64,000 nt of DNA from the NCBI RefSeq assembly GCF_023074835.1, contig NZ_JALLGW010000001.1:1798001-1862000 (forward strand). Reading direction: 5' to 3'. The position numbers and the translations under genes are program-made. Below, piece by piece: positions 1-7,207 of the stretch. The stretch is from Halomarina salina (GTDB lineage Archaea; Halobacteriota; Halobacteria; Halobacteriales; Haloarculaceae). The stretch's first letter is position 1; every line of letters begins with the position of its first letter. The notes below the pieces were generated by a model that was not told the DNA's origin, did not search any database, and saw nothing but the letters and a program-made list of their open reading frames with translations.

Positions 1-467
1 TCGATATACTTCGCTCGGCCAGGTAGCTCCGGGGAAGGCGTTCGCTCTGAACTCCCTCCGCGCTGGATGACGTCGTTGCCCTCTTCCGGGTTTCCGATGT
101 TCTCGTGCAGACCAGACGGGGGATTGTCGGGGTTATTCGACCACGCGAGCCACGCCTCGACGAACACCTGCTGATTCGCCGAGAACGAGGACTTGTGTTC
201 GTAGTACCAGTTGGCCATCGCCTGCGAGTCGACCGTCACCTCATCCAACGGCTGCTGGGCGATGGATGTGACCCTTTCGACCGACCACTCACTTGAATCG
301 CTCGGCGTCGAGGTTGTGTCGGTGTTTACCCCCGGGTTTTCCGCGTCAGAAGTCGTCGCCGATGTGCTATTCGTTGGTGTCTCCTGTGCGACGGCCACTC
401 CGACCGTCGACGTCAGGAGCAGCATCACCAGCAAGATGGCTGGCACCGTTCTCTCGATTCTTGACAT
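1..467 (-). CDS. Secreted protein of the putative provirus, partial at the left edge
   Basis: Open reading frame entering from the left edge; 155 codons are visible with no stop, starting at the ATG read from 467. The N-terminus is a clear Sec-type signal peptide: a short basic start, a hydrophobic core (residues 9-26) and an AVAQ cleavage-like site, followed by a Ser/Thr/Asp-rich linker of about 35 residues. It lies directly downstream of the spike-like gene, where pleolipoviruses keep their conserved ORF6/ORF7 genes. That placement is inference; the family was not recognised from sequence. It carries its own copy of the shared motif at 495-505, 27 nt before the start, so it is probably transcribed independently as a leaderless mRNA. 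Confidence 0.7.
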   Translation of the reverse strand, partial: MSRIERTVPAILLVMLLLTSTVGVAVAQETPTNSTSATTSDAENPGVNTDTTSTPSDSSEWSVERVTSIAQQPLDEVTVDSQAMANWYYEHKSSFSANQQVFVEAWLAWSNNPDNPPSGLHENIGNPEEGNDVIQRGGSSERTPSPELPGRAKYI

Positions 468-494
468 ATCTGTAAGTGAGTGTCAAAAATAGCT

Positions 495-505
495 GCAAAG
501 GAGTT
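495..505 (-). promoter_or_regulatory. Shared motif AACTCCTTTGC upstream of the partial secreted-protein gene
   Basis: Reads AACTCCTTTGC on the minus strand, ending 27 nt before the ATG at 467. The core CCTTTRC recurs at a near-fixed distance before five other genes of the element. Confidence 0.5.
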
Positions 506-524
506 TCCCCGAAAGGGATGTTCG

Positions 525-2663
525 TCAGCGTCGTGGGTCGTACGCCCGCACCGCAGCACCACCGCCACCTTTCAGGAGGTAGACAATGATGACTCCTGCG
601 CCAGCCCACACGTAGATGGGTACGTTCGGCACAGATGGCATCGATGGGATGACCGGGCCATCAATGATGGGGCCGTCGAACCAGTCACCTGGGTCGACGT
701 TGACGGTGTTTCCGTCGTTGTCCTCGTCGATTTTCCCGTCGAGAATCTCAATTTGCTGCTGCAGCGCATTGATGGTCTCGGTGAGTTTGGAGACGTTGGC
801 AGACGTCGGGTCTCGCGGCGTGTGGCCGACCGTCCCGACATTCTCGCCATCGCTGTCCCGCATCGCTTCAACGATGACACGACCCTGCGTCACCTCGAAT
901 GTCTTACCCTCGACACCGTACGTGACCGAGCCGTTGACGAACTCCTGTTTAGGCACCGTCGCCGTCACATAGAGCGCCGTGTTGATTTCTGTCGAGGAGT
1001 CCGTCACAGAGACGTTGTAGTCCTCGCCCGTTTCCCACACCTGGTTCGGTGGAGAGCCAGACATCCACACCGTCCCCGAGACCGTCTGCGGGGCGTCGAG
1101 TGTCTGGTTGTTCACCTTCGTGCCAGCCGTGAACGTCATGTCCATCGTGTTGACCGAGGACATGTTCTGGCTGCTGAAGCCCAGGTAACCATATTGGAAG
1201 CTCTGCCATGGCGCTTCGCCGACATCACTGGGCTCGACCGTCAGCTGGTGCCTCTCGCCCGGAGTGTAGAGGTCGGACCAGCTAATCTTCCCGAGCTGGA
1301 CAGCGTTGTACGCGTCGCTGAGGTAGCCCGAGTCAGCATCACCGAGACCAGCCAGCACCGTGTCCTTGGTGGTGATGAGGTCATTGTGAACCTGCTTGTA
1401 CTGATTGTGGAAGTTTTCGAGGGCGTGGAGCTCACCAGTGTCGTAGTCAACCGTGACACTGTCGAGGTCACCACTGTTGAAAACCTCCATCGTCGACGAT
1501 GATGGCGCTTCGACAGTCCCCTTCAGCTCGCCCTCAGAATAAACATCGAACTCGCCATTCGATTCGACGAGTTTGATGTCACGGGACCCACTCCCGTCCG
1601 ACCACGAGATGTCAGGGGTGCCACCTTCGACACCACTCCCATCAGCACCGTAGACGAATATCTGACTGTCTCCCTTCCACAGGACACGGAATTCGTGGGT
1701 GCTCGTGTTCCCGATATACACGTCGTTCGAATCCTCTTGCGTACCAGACGCGTCGAGTCGGTACGTCATGTTAGTCGGCGCAGACTCGTTCGTGTAGACG
1801 ACCGAACCTGACGCCGGACTGTTGCTGTGGTAGAGCTCTTCGAACCGAGTCGCATCCCCTTCGTTGACAATCATCTTCCAGCCCTGCTCGGGGTGGTTCA
1901 CGGCCACGAAGACGTCCTGCTCGAACGGGGAGGCAGTCGCCGTAATCGTGCCGTTCCCGTCCGTCTGATAGAGCGCATTGACAGTGCGAGTCGAACCGTT
2001 CGCGAGCTGAACCTGAACCTGTGCCGCAGACTTGTTGGCGACGTTGGTGAGCTGGTACTCTTCGATAGTACCGTCGGACTGGATGACACCAGCCTTGATG
2101 ACGTCGCCGACACCAGCATCCTCAGCCTCCCACGCCGTCCGACCAATGGAAGAACTCATCGCGTTCCACTCCTGGACGAGTCCAATCTGTTGAGCCGACA
2201 CCCGGTCACGCACCGCCGACCGCGCGTCCGTGATGGCCTCGACCTCCGAAGAGCCGTTGCGCATGCTCGACACGAAGTGGGTCTTACCGTCGAGGTACGC
2301 GGGGCTAGAGAGCTGGTCGTTGAACTTCGCGAACTGATTGAACGTGATACGCTCGTGGCGCTCGTCCTCCAACAGCTCGACGGCCGCCGCGAGGCGAGCC
2401 TCGCCAGCCGAATCCGCGTCGACGACCTCGTTACCGTTCTGCCAGCACGGGTCACGGACGTTCGAATACAACGTCGTCACAGTCCCAGTGACGAGCCCGA
2501 TAGTGGCGTCGTCGACACACCCCTCTGCGCCGATGTCCGCACGGGCGGGCTGCACCGGGGAGGCCGCGGGCTGGACCATTACCACGCCAGCGAGCGTGGA
2601 TGTGACCAGCATGAACGCCAGGACGAATGCTGACGCCGTTCGAAGTGCGTTGCTGCCTCTCAT
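525..2663 (-). CDS. Pleolipovirus VP4-like spike/envelope protein
   Basis: A 712-residue exported protein. An N-terminal signal sequence (hydrophobic about residues 11-30) precedes a long acidic ectodomain with about ten N-x-S/T sequons. The only two cysteines I see (C49, C73) could form a disulfide. A heptad-like segment at roughly residues 620-645 precedes a single transmembrane helix (about 678-700) and a short glycine/arginine tail. Ectodomain, coiled coil and C-terminal anchor is the known architecture of the pleolipovirus spike VP4, and the gene directly follows a VP3-like gene, as in those viruses. At 712 residues it is longer than the 500-odd residues I remember for typical VP4. The start lies 3 nt after the upstream stop, indicating one transcript. 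The viral role is inferred from architecture and order. Confidence 0.7.
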   Translation of the reverse strand: MRGSNALRTASAFVLAFMLVTSTLAGVVMVQPAASPVQPARADIGAEGCVDDATIGLVTGTVTTLYSNVRDPCWQNGNEVVDADSAGEARLAAAVELLEDERHERITFNQFAKFNDQLSSPAYLDGKTHFVSSMRNGSSEVEAITDARSAVRDRVSAQQIGLVQEWNAMSSSIGRTAWEAEDAGVGDVIKAGVIQSDGTIEEYQLTNVANKSAAQVQVQLANGSTRTVNALYQTDGNGTITATASPFEQDVFVAVNHPEQGWKMIVNEGDATRFEELYHSNSPASGSVVYTNESAPTNMTYRLDASGTQEDSNDVYIGNTSTHEFRVLWKGDSQIFVYGADGSGVEGGTPDISWSDGSGSRDIKLVESNGEFDVYSEGELKGTVEAPSSSTMEVFNSGDLDSVTVDYDTGELHALENFHNQYKQVHNDLITTKDTVLAGLGDADSGYLSDAYNAVQLGKISWSDLYTPGERHQLTVEPSDVGEAPWQSFQYGYLGFSSQNMSSVNTMDMTFTAGTKVNNQTLDAPQTVSGTVWMSGSPPNQVWETGEDYNVSVTDSSTEINTALYVTATVPKQEFVNGSVTYGVEGKTFEVTQGRVIVEAMRDSDGENVGTVGHTPRDPTSANVSKLTETINALQQQIEILDGKIDEDNDGNTVNVDPGDWFDGPIIDGPVIPSMPSVPNVPIYVWAGAGVIIVYLLKGGGGAAVRAYDPRR

Positions 2664-2666
2664 AGA

Positions 2667-3724
<1,058 letters not shown>

Positions 3725-3728
3725 ACGC

Positions 3729-3983
3729 GAAAACCCCTGGTTTTTCGTCAGCGTGAGGCGCTGCAGAACTGATTCGCATATAAAGGGGGTCGAAGACCCC
3801 ATGATGCCAACTGGAAATGGTGTGGGAGCCATCGACAACCAGGATGCCAGACAGACGAATGTTTCGCTTCAGAAACAGCGACGAGCCTTGAATTCCATAC
3901 ACTCCTGTAGTCGTTAACTGTGGAAGAAATTTCTCAGGGGACGAACGGAAAGGGAGCCTCTGACAACCGGTGTGAGAACCGGC
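3729..3983 (+). repeat. Repeat A, two halves (3729-3769 and 3937-3983), with hairpins
   Basis: The first half matches 4354-4394 at 33 of 41 bases. The second half, with GGGGACGAAC and a TCTGACA segment, matches 4419-4466 and includes a hairpin CCGGT-loop6-ACCGG at 3967-3982. Between the halves are TATA-like CATATAAAG (3777-3785), a perfect stem GGGGTC-GAA-GACCCC (3786-3800) and a small open frame. Part of the 430-nt stretch between the genes at 3724 and 4155. Confidence 0.5.
3801..3917 (+). CDS. Possible 38-codon leaderless ORF inside repeat A
   Basis: ATGATG follows a TATA-like element by about 17-20 nt and opens a 38-codon frame ending in TAA. The product would be polar, with GIn/Arg-rich and Asn-rich stretches and one cysteine near the C-terminus, and it resembles nothing I know. 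TATA position and start make a leaderless transcript conceivable, but codon use is not clearly haloarchaeal. Weak call. Confidence 0.2.
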   Translation: MMPTGNGVGAIDNQDARQTNVSLQKQRRALNSIHSCSR

Positions 3984-4060
3984 ATGAGGAACATATCCTG
4001 ACACGTACTTGTAACTGTCCTCTCATTGCCACCACCATCTCTCGGCATCGGAAATGACAC

Positions 4061-4068
4061 TTTTATAT
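4061..4068 (+). promoter_or_regulatory. TATA box TTTTATAT for the small zinc protein
   Basis: An AT-rich box in an AT-rich stretch. It predicts transcription starting near 4092, just before the GTG at 4104 and the ATGs at 4143 and 4155. Confidence 0.45.
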
Positions 4069-4154
4069 CCTTATTGACAATAACTACTCAATGATATTAT
4101 ATCGTGGTACGCAGTAACAGGACCACGTCTCAACAGCGAGACATGGGGACACCA

Positions 4155-4307
4155 ATGAACCGAACCATCGTGACCTGCACAAACTGCGAACGAGTGTACA
4201 CTGCCCAGAAGAAAGACAGGGATTTCATCGTCCCAACTCATGATGGGGGCTGCGAATGTGGGAATAGCACCTTCAGAGAGCATGAAGAAGTAGCTAAAGC
4301 AGACTAA
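4155..4307 (+). CDS. Small zinc-ribbon protein
   Basis: A 50-residue protein with two metal-binding pairs: CTNC near the N-terminus and a GGCECGN knuckle about 23 residues later, a compact zinc-ribbon layout. Such single-domain zinc microproteins are common in haloarchaea and their elements, usually of unknown function; DNA, RNA or protein binding is possible. The start is uncertain: ATG at 4155, ATG at 4143 (four residues longer) or GTG at 4104 (17 longer, best placed relative to the TATA box) are all in frame. It sits between repeats A and B, which may be its terminator or control regions. Confidence 0.55.
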   Translation: MNRTIVTCTNCERVYTAQKKDRDFIVPTHDGGCECGNSTFREHEEVAKAD

Positions 4308-4353
4308 TAGCAAGAGCAGCCAATGCCCACGTCGCGGCGGCTGACTCTAACAA

Positions 4354-4466
4354 GAAAACGCCTGTATTTGTGTCGGGGTGAGGCACTGCAGAACGGTATT
4401 TGATGGTTGTGAGTCCCCCGGGGACGAACTAACTGGGAGACTCTGACAGCCGGGTCTGACAACCCG
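4354..4466 (+). repeat. Repeat B, contiguous copy of repeat A, with hairpins
   Basis: Bases 4354-4394 match 3729-3769 (33 of 41) and 4419-4466 match 3937-3983. It contains a palindrome GTCCCC-C-GGGGAC (4413-4425) and a hairpin CGGGT-loop6-ACCCG (4451-4466). Both copies keep a 5-bp stem and 6-base loop though the stem sequences differ. Confidence 0.5.
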
Positions 4467-4513
4467 ACGATAACACGGATGCGTGACAAACGGATGAATC
4501 TAACCCTTGATTG

Positions 4514-5206
4514 TCAGAAGAAGCGACGGGATTCCAGTTCGTTGATGCGCTCCTGCTGGTCCGCGACCGTTTCCTCCAGTTCGTCGATACGTGCAGTGAG
4601 TCCATCGATGCGCTCAGCCTGCCCCGATGCACTCTGGTCGATGCGATTCTGTATGACGGGGACGAGGCGCTGAAGCGCCTCCCGCGTGTCCTCCTGTGTC
4701 TTGTCGATTCGCGCGTGAACGTCATCAGCGACATCGTCCGCGTGGTCAACGGCGATAGACTGCGACCTCAGCAGCTCCGTCATCGGCACATAATCGTCGT
4801 CGATGTCGTCGATGCGCGCCTTGTTCTCCTTCGAGCGCGCGTTCACCCTATTCACTTTCGTGCGATAGCCCTGTACGGACTCTTTGGCGCTCTCGGCTGC
4901 CTCGATAGCCTCTGCGACGCCGTCCTGCAGGTCGTCCAACGAGTCGATGCTGACCTCGTCCGTATGCTCCGCCAGCCACCCCTCACCAGACCCTGTCAAC
5001 CGATAATGGTGAGTGTCAGCTGCGGAGCCCGGGTTCTCCTCCGTACGGACGACCTCGACGAGCCCACGGGAGAGCAGATGCTCACGCATCGCGTGAGAGA
5101 CGCTACCTGAGCCGATGACCAGGCGACTGGCGATGGTCGGGCCACTCAACTCCCCGTGCTCCCCGAGCACCGCCAGGATTCGACGTGCGGTCTTGTCGAT
5201 TGTCAT
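4514..5206 (-). CDS. Winged-helix DNA-binding protein with C-terminal coiled coil
   Basis: A 230-residue protein. Residues 1-80 form a winged helix-turn-helix (an ILAVLGEHG helix, a GPTIASRL turn, a SHAMREHL recognition helix, and a wing ending HHYRLTGSG). Residues about 90-228 are nearly continuous heptad-rich helix, very charged, suited to oligomerisation. Likely a transcriptional regulator or DNA-organising protein of the element. The ATG at 5206 is chosen because the shared motif (core CCTTTGC) lies 23 nt upstream; an ATG at 5233 would add nine residues with poor composition. A tandem 19-nt repeat lies about 90 nt upstream, between this gene and the four-gene cassette, and could be its operator. 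The specific target is inference. Confidence 0.7.
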   Translation of the reverse strand: MTIDKTARRILAVLGEHGELSGPTIASRLVIGSGSVSHAMREHLLSRGLVEVVRTEENPGSAADTHHYRLTGSGEGWLAEHTDEVSIDSLDDLQDGVAEAIEAAESAKESVQGYRTKVNRVNARSKENKARIDDIDDDYVPMTELLRSQSIAVDHADDVADDVHARIDKTQEDTREALQRLVPVIQNRIDQSASGQAERIDGLTARIDELEETVADQQERINELESRRFF

Positions 5207-5229
5207 GGATATTTGAGTTCCAGACAACC

Positions 5230-5240
5230 GCAAAGGTTTG
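5230..5240 (-). promoter_or_regulatory. Shared motif CAAACCTTTGC upstream of the winged-helix gene
   Basis: Core CCTTTGC on the minus strand, ending 23 nt before the ATG at 5206. Confidence 0.45.
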
Positions 5241-5297
5241 GTGGCGACTTGGCAGAGGACGACGAATCTCTATTAGAGATTCAAATTGTGACACACG

Positions 5298-5335
5298 TAG
5301 TTTGAAGTCTACAACATAGCTTGATGTCTGCAACA
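5298..5335. repeat. Tandem 19-nt repeat, candidate operator
   Basis: Two directly abutting units, TAGTTTGAAGTCTACAACA (5298-5316) and TAGCTTGATGTCTGCAACA (5317-5335), identical at 16 of 19 positions. They sit between the end of the four-gene cassette and the start of the winged-helix gene. A 19-nt period is close to two helical turns, so both units would face the same side of the DNA. Confidence 0.5.
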
Positions 5336-5342
5336 GTCCGGT

Positions 5343-5516
5343 TCAGAGCATACGGCGGATTCTGGGCCCCGTCTCGTTCTCGAACCACCGATAACAGGAT
5401 GGGCACAGCTGCGTGTGGTCATCCACCTGGTGCATCCACCTCGCTGAGCAGTCCAGACCATCACACTGCTGGGCTTCCGCGCGGATTTCTCGTGCCGTTT
5501 TGAACTCGACATTCAT
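5343..5516 (-). CDS. 57-residue zinc-ribbon protein, last gene of ATGA cassette
   Basis: A short frame whose ATG (5514-5516) overlaps the TGA of the nuclease-like gene by the ATGA arrangement, so it is probably translated by re-initiation. The protein has a charged N-terminal helix (about residues 1-15), then CDGLDC and, 20 residues on, CPSC, followed by an aromatic/basic tail (YRWFENETGP). Four cysteines in two pairs indicate a structural zinc site. I do not recognise a family. Conserved coupling to the nuclease-like gene suggests a partner or regulator (inference). Confidence 0.6.
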   Translation of the reverse strand: MNVEFKTAREIRAEAQQCDGLDCSARWMHQVDDHTQLCPSCYRWFENETGPRIRRML

Positions 5517-6079
5517 CGCTCATCACCTGGCAGAGGTACGCCGAGCAGGTCATCCACGTCGATGACCTTAGTCGGCGTGTCATCCCCGTGCTTTCCACCC
5601 TCGCAGTCCTCGGGAGAGCGCAGCCACATTGCGTCATCGACCATCCCGCGATGGGCCATGCCCTCGACCTGTGCCCAGCCCCCTTCGATGGAGAAGTTTA
5701 TTTGGACGAAGATGTCCGACTCAACGCCGTTCCGCAACCGCGGTAGAAGGTCTCTTTTCCGTCCGACAGCCCAGTCTTCGAACGCGTAATCGTCGAGATT
5801 CCGTCCCTTGATTTCGACCTTCGCTCCCGTGCCCTGGATGACATCCGAACCGTGGTTCATCTGCACTTCTTCGAAGGGGATTCCGCGTTCTTCGAGATAG
5901 CGTGCGTAGACGAGTTCAGCGATGCGTCCCGTGGTCGCGTGCTGTGCCTTTGTCGACGATGACCGCGACGCGCTGACCAGTGCCGATTCACACGCCTGTT
6001 CGCGCGTCTCGCTGGCTTCGTCAATCAGGTCTTCGTCGAGGGGGGTGAACCAGACCCCTGTCTCTTCAGAAGCGCTCAT
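5513..6079 (-). CDS. PD-(D/E)XK-like nuclease domain protein
   Basis: A 188-residue acidic protein. After an N-terminal acidic segment, a helix GRIAELVYARYLEERG carries a conserved-looking E55, followed by SDVI (D79) and the strand VEIKGR (E89, K91), then strand FVQINFSI. Helix with Glu, Asp, ExK on a strand and a following helix is the order of the PD-(D/E)XK nuclease core (restriction-endonuclease and Holliday-junction-resolvase fold). The call is motif-based inference. ATGA overlaps on both sides (6076-6079 and 5513-5516) tie it to two zinc-ribbon proteins in one cassette. Roles could include processing of replicating element DNA or action against competing DNA. Confidence 0.5.
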   Translation of the reverse strand: MSASEETGVWFTPLDEDLIDEASETREQACESALVSASRSSSTKAQHATTGRIAELVYARYLEERGIPFEEVQMNHGSDVIQGTGAKVEIKGRNLDDYAFEDWAVGRKRDLLPRLRNGVESDIFVQINFSIEGGWAQVEGMAHRGMVDDAMWLRSPEDCEGGKHGDDTPTKVIDVDDLLGVPLPGDER

Positions 6080-6249
6080 CGCTCAGTCACCTCAGTGATA
6101 GCGCCCGAACAGTCTGCCTCGGTGCAGTACAGGTAGAACGTGTACCGGTCACCATCACTCCCGACGAGTGTGGGGCCGAACGCACGGTTCCCGCACGGGC
6201 AGGTCTTCGTTCGACCCGAAACACGCTCGCGAGCTTCGATAAGGTTCAT
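6076..6249 (-). CDS. 57-residue zinc-ribbon protein, second gene of ATGA cassette
   Basis: Starts at the ATG 6247-6249, overlapping the stop of the upstream gene, and ends in a TGA overlapping the start of the nuclease-like gene. A basic N-terminus precedes CPCGNRAF and, about 25 residues later, YCTEADC: four cysteines in a zinc-ribbon-like arrangement with beta-type sequence between them (RYTFYLY). The layout resembles small haloarchaeal zinc proteins that recognise nucleic acids, but no family is identified. Position between two coupled genes supports a real protein despite its size. Confidence 0.6.
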   Translation of the reverse strand: MNLIEARERVSGRTKTCPCGNRAFGPTLVGSDGDRYTFYLYCTEADCSGAITEVTER

Positions 6250-6578
6250 CGGCCACCACCCCAGGAGTTAGCGCTGACCCCACGCAGGAACCAATCCGAG
6301 TGGACCGACGACTGTGGGTCAGACGGGAACACGGGCGTAGGCGTCGATATCGGCTCGCGAGTCAACTCGCCCCCGACCCAGGGCCAATAGTGACCGTGCC
6401 GAATCCCGTGCACGCGTAGCCCTGCTGTCGAGGACCACGGCACGTCTCGCACGCCATCAGACGAGTGAGTGTCGGCTTCGTGGGTGTTGACACCCGACGA
6501 ATCGAATCGTTGCTCTCTCGACGCGTGAGAAGTGTCTATGCATTCCGGGTCGCTTCCACAATGTCGAACATGTGACAT
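6246..6578 (-). CDS. Hypothetical protein, first gene of ATGA cassette
   Basis: A 110-residue frame starting at ATG 6578. The N-terminus has a Cys/His-rich patch (HVRHCGSDPECI) that could bind metal. The remainder is rich in Ser, His, Gly and Pro with several tryptophans (DVPW, YWPWVGG, DWFLRG, NSWGGG) and no membrane segment. No family recognised. Its TGA overlaps the ATG of the next gene (6246-6249), opening a chain of three ATGA overlaps. A longer in-frame start at 6677 lacks haloarchaeal composition. Divergent from the gene at 6797, with a repeated ACGCCCCC(C)TATTGGT box in the spacer. Confidence 0.5.
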   Translation of the reverse strand: MSHVRHCGSDPECIDTSHASREQRFDSSGVNTHEADTHSSDGVRDVPWSSTAGLRVHGIRHGHYWPWVGGELTREPISTPTPVFPSDPQSSVHSDWFLRGVSANSWGGGR

Positions 6579-6593
6579 TGAACTGTCACGGAT

Positions 6594-6609
6594 ACGCCCC
6601 CCTATTGGT
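6594..6609 (+). repeat. Repeated box ACGCCCCCCTATTGGT, copy 2
   Basis: Near-identical to 3279-3293, again in a spacer between divergent genes, 16 nt upstream of the cassette start. Confidence 0.4.
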
Positions 6610-6796
6610 GTTTGGTGGGTCGAAGGGGGGGGTCGGAATGGAATGGGAGAGACGGCACACCCATGACAGACGGCCAATGGCCGTCAATGGTGCCGTCACC
6701 AGGGACCACACAGCAACGACATGTCAAGCCTCACCATGCGGCGAGTGTTGCGAGGAGCCTCCTGCATTGATACTCCGGGCATCCGTACGAAGGGGT

Positions 6797-7207
6797 ATGG
6801 TCGAGCCACCGTCGCCGCCATCGCCCCGGGACGCCGCAGACCAGGAGATGCTCGACTGGCTCGCGGAGCTGGCGTCGAAGGACGAAGAGTGGTGGGACCA
6901 GATGGAGGAGTTCGCAGAGGGTACGCCTTACTTCAACGTGAAGAGGCGGCCAGAGCCACACCTCGCGCGGTTGAACGACCCGCCCACATTGCCCCTGGAA
7001 GACGGCCGCCCGGACGACCTCATCTGGATGGACTGGCACACATGGAATGACGATTCACCCGTCGAGCACCCTGTGTTTCACCACCCCCTGGGACACGGGG
7101 ACGCCGACCATCACCCGATTGAAACACTGCCCGGACCTGCAGTGCTCACGCGAGAGGGGCGTGCGGAAGAGTTAGGCGCTACGCCCTGTCCGGACTGCTG
7201 GGACTAA
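6797..7207 (+). CDS. Acidic Trp-rich hypothetical protein with C-terminal CPDC
   Basis: A 136-residue acidic protein: a Pro/Ser-rich start, a helical acidic segment (about residues 15-45), repeated tryptophans (EEWWDQ, LIWMDWHTW) and a His/Pro-rich stretch, ending in CPDCWD. No family recognised. The ATG at 6797 is chosen because codons become strongly GC-ending there; in-frame starts at 6638 and 6677 would add a cysteine-rich leader (CQASPCGECC), which together with the terminal CPDC could complete a zinc site, so the longer form is not excluded. Its stop abuts the MCM stop on the other strand with no gap (7207/7208). Confidence 0.5.
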   Translation: MVEPPSPPSPRDAADQEMLDWLAELASKDEEWWDQMEEFAEGTPYFNVKRRPEPHLARLNDPPTLPLEDGRPDDLIWMDWHTWNDDSPVEHPVFHHPLGHGDADHHPIETLPGPAVLTREGRAEELGATPCPDCWD

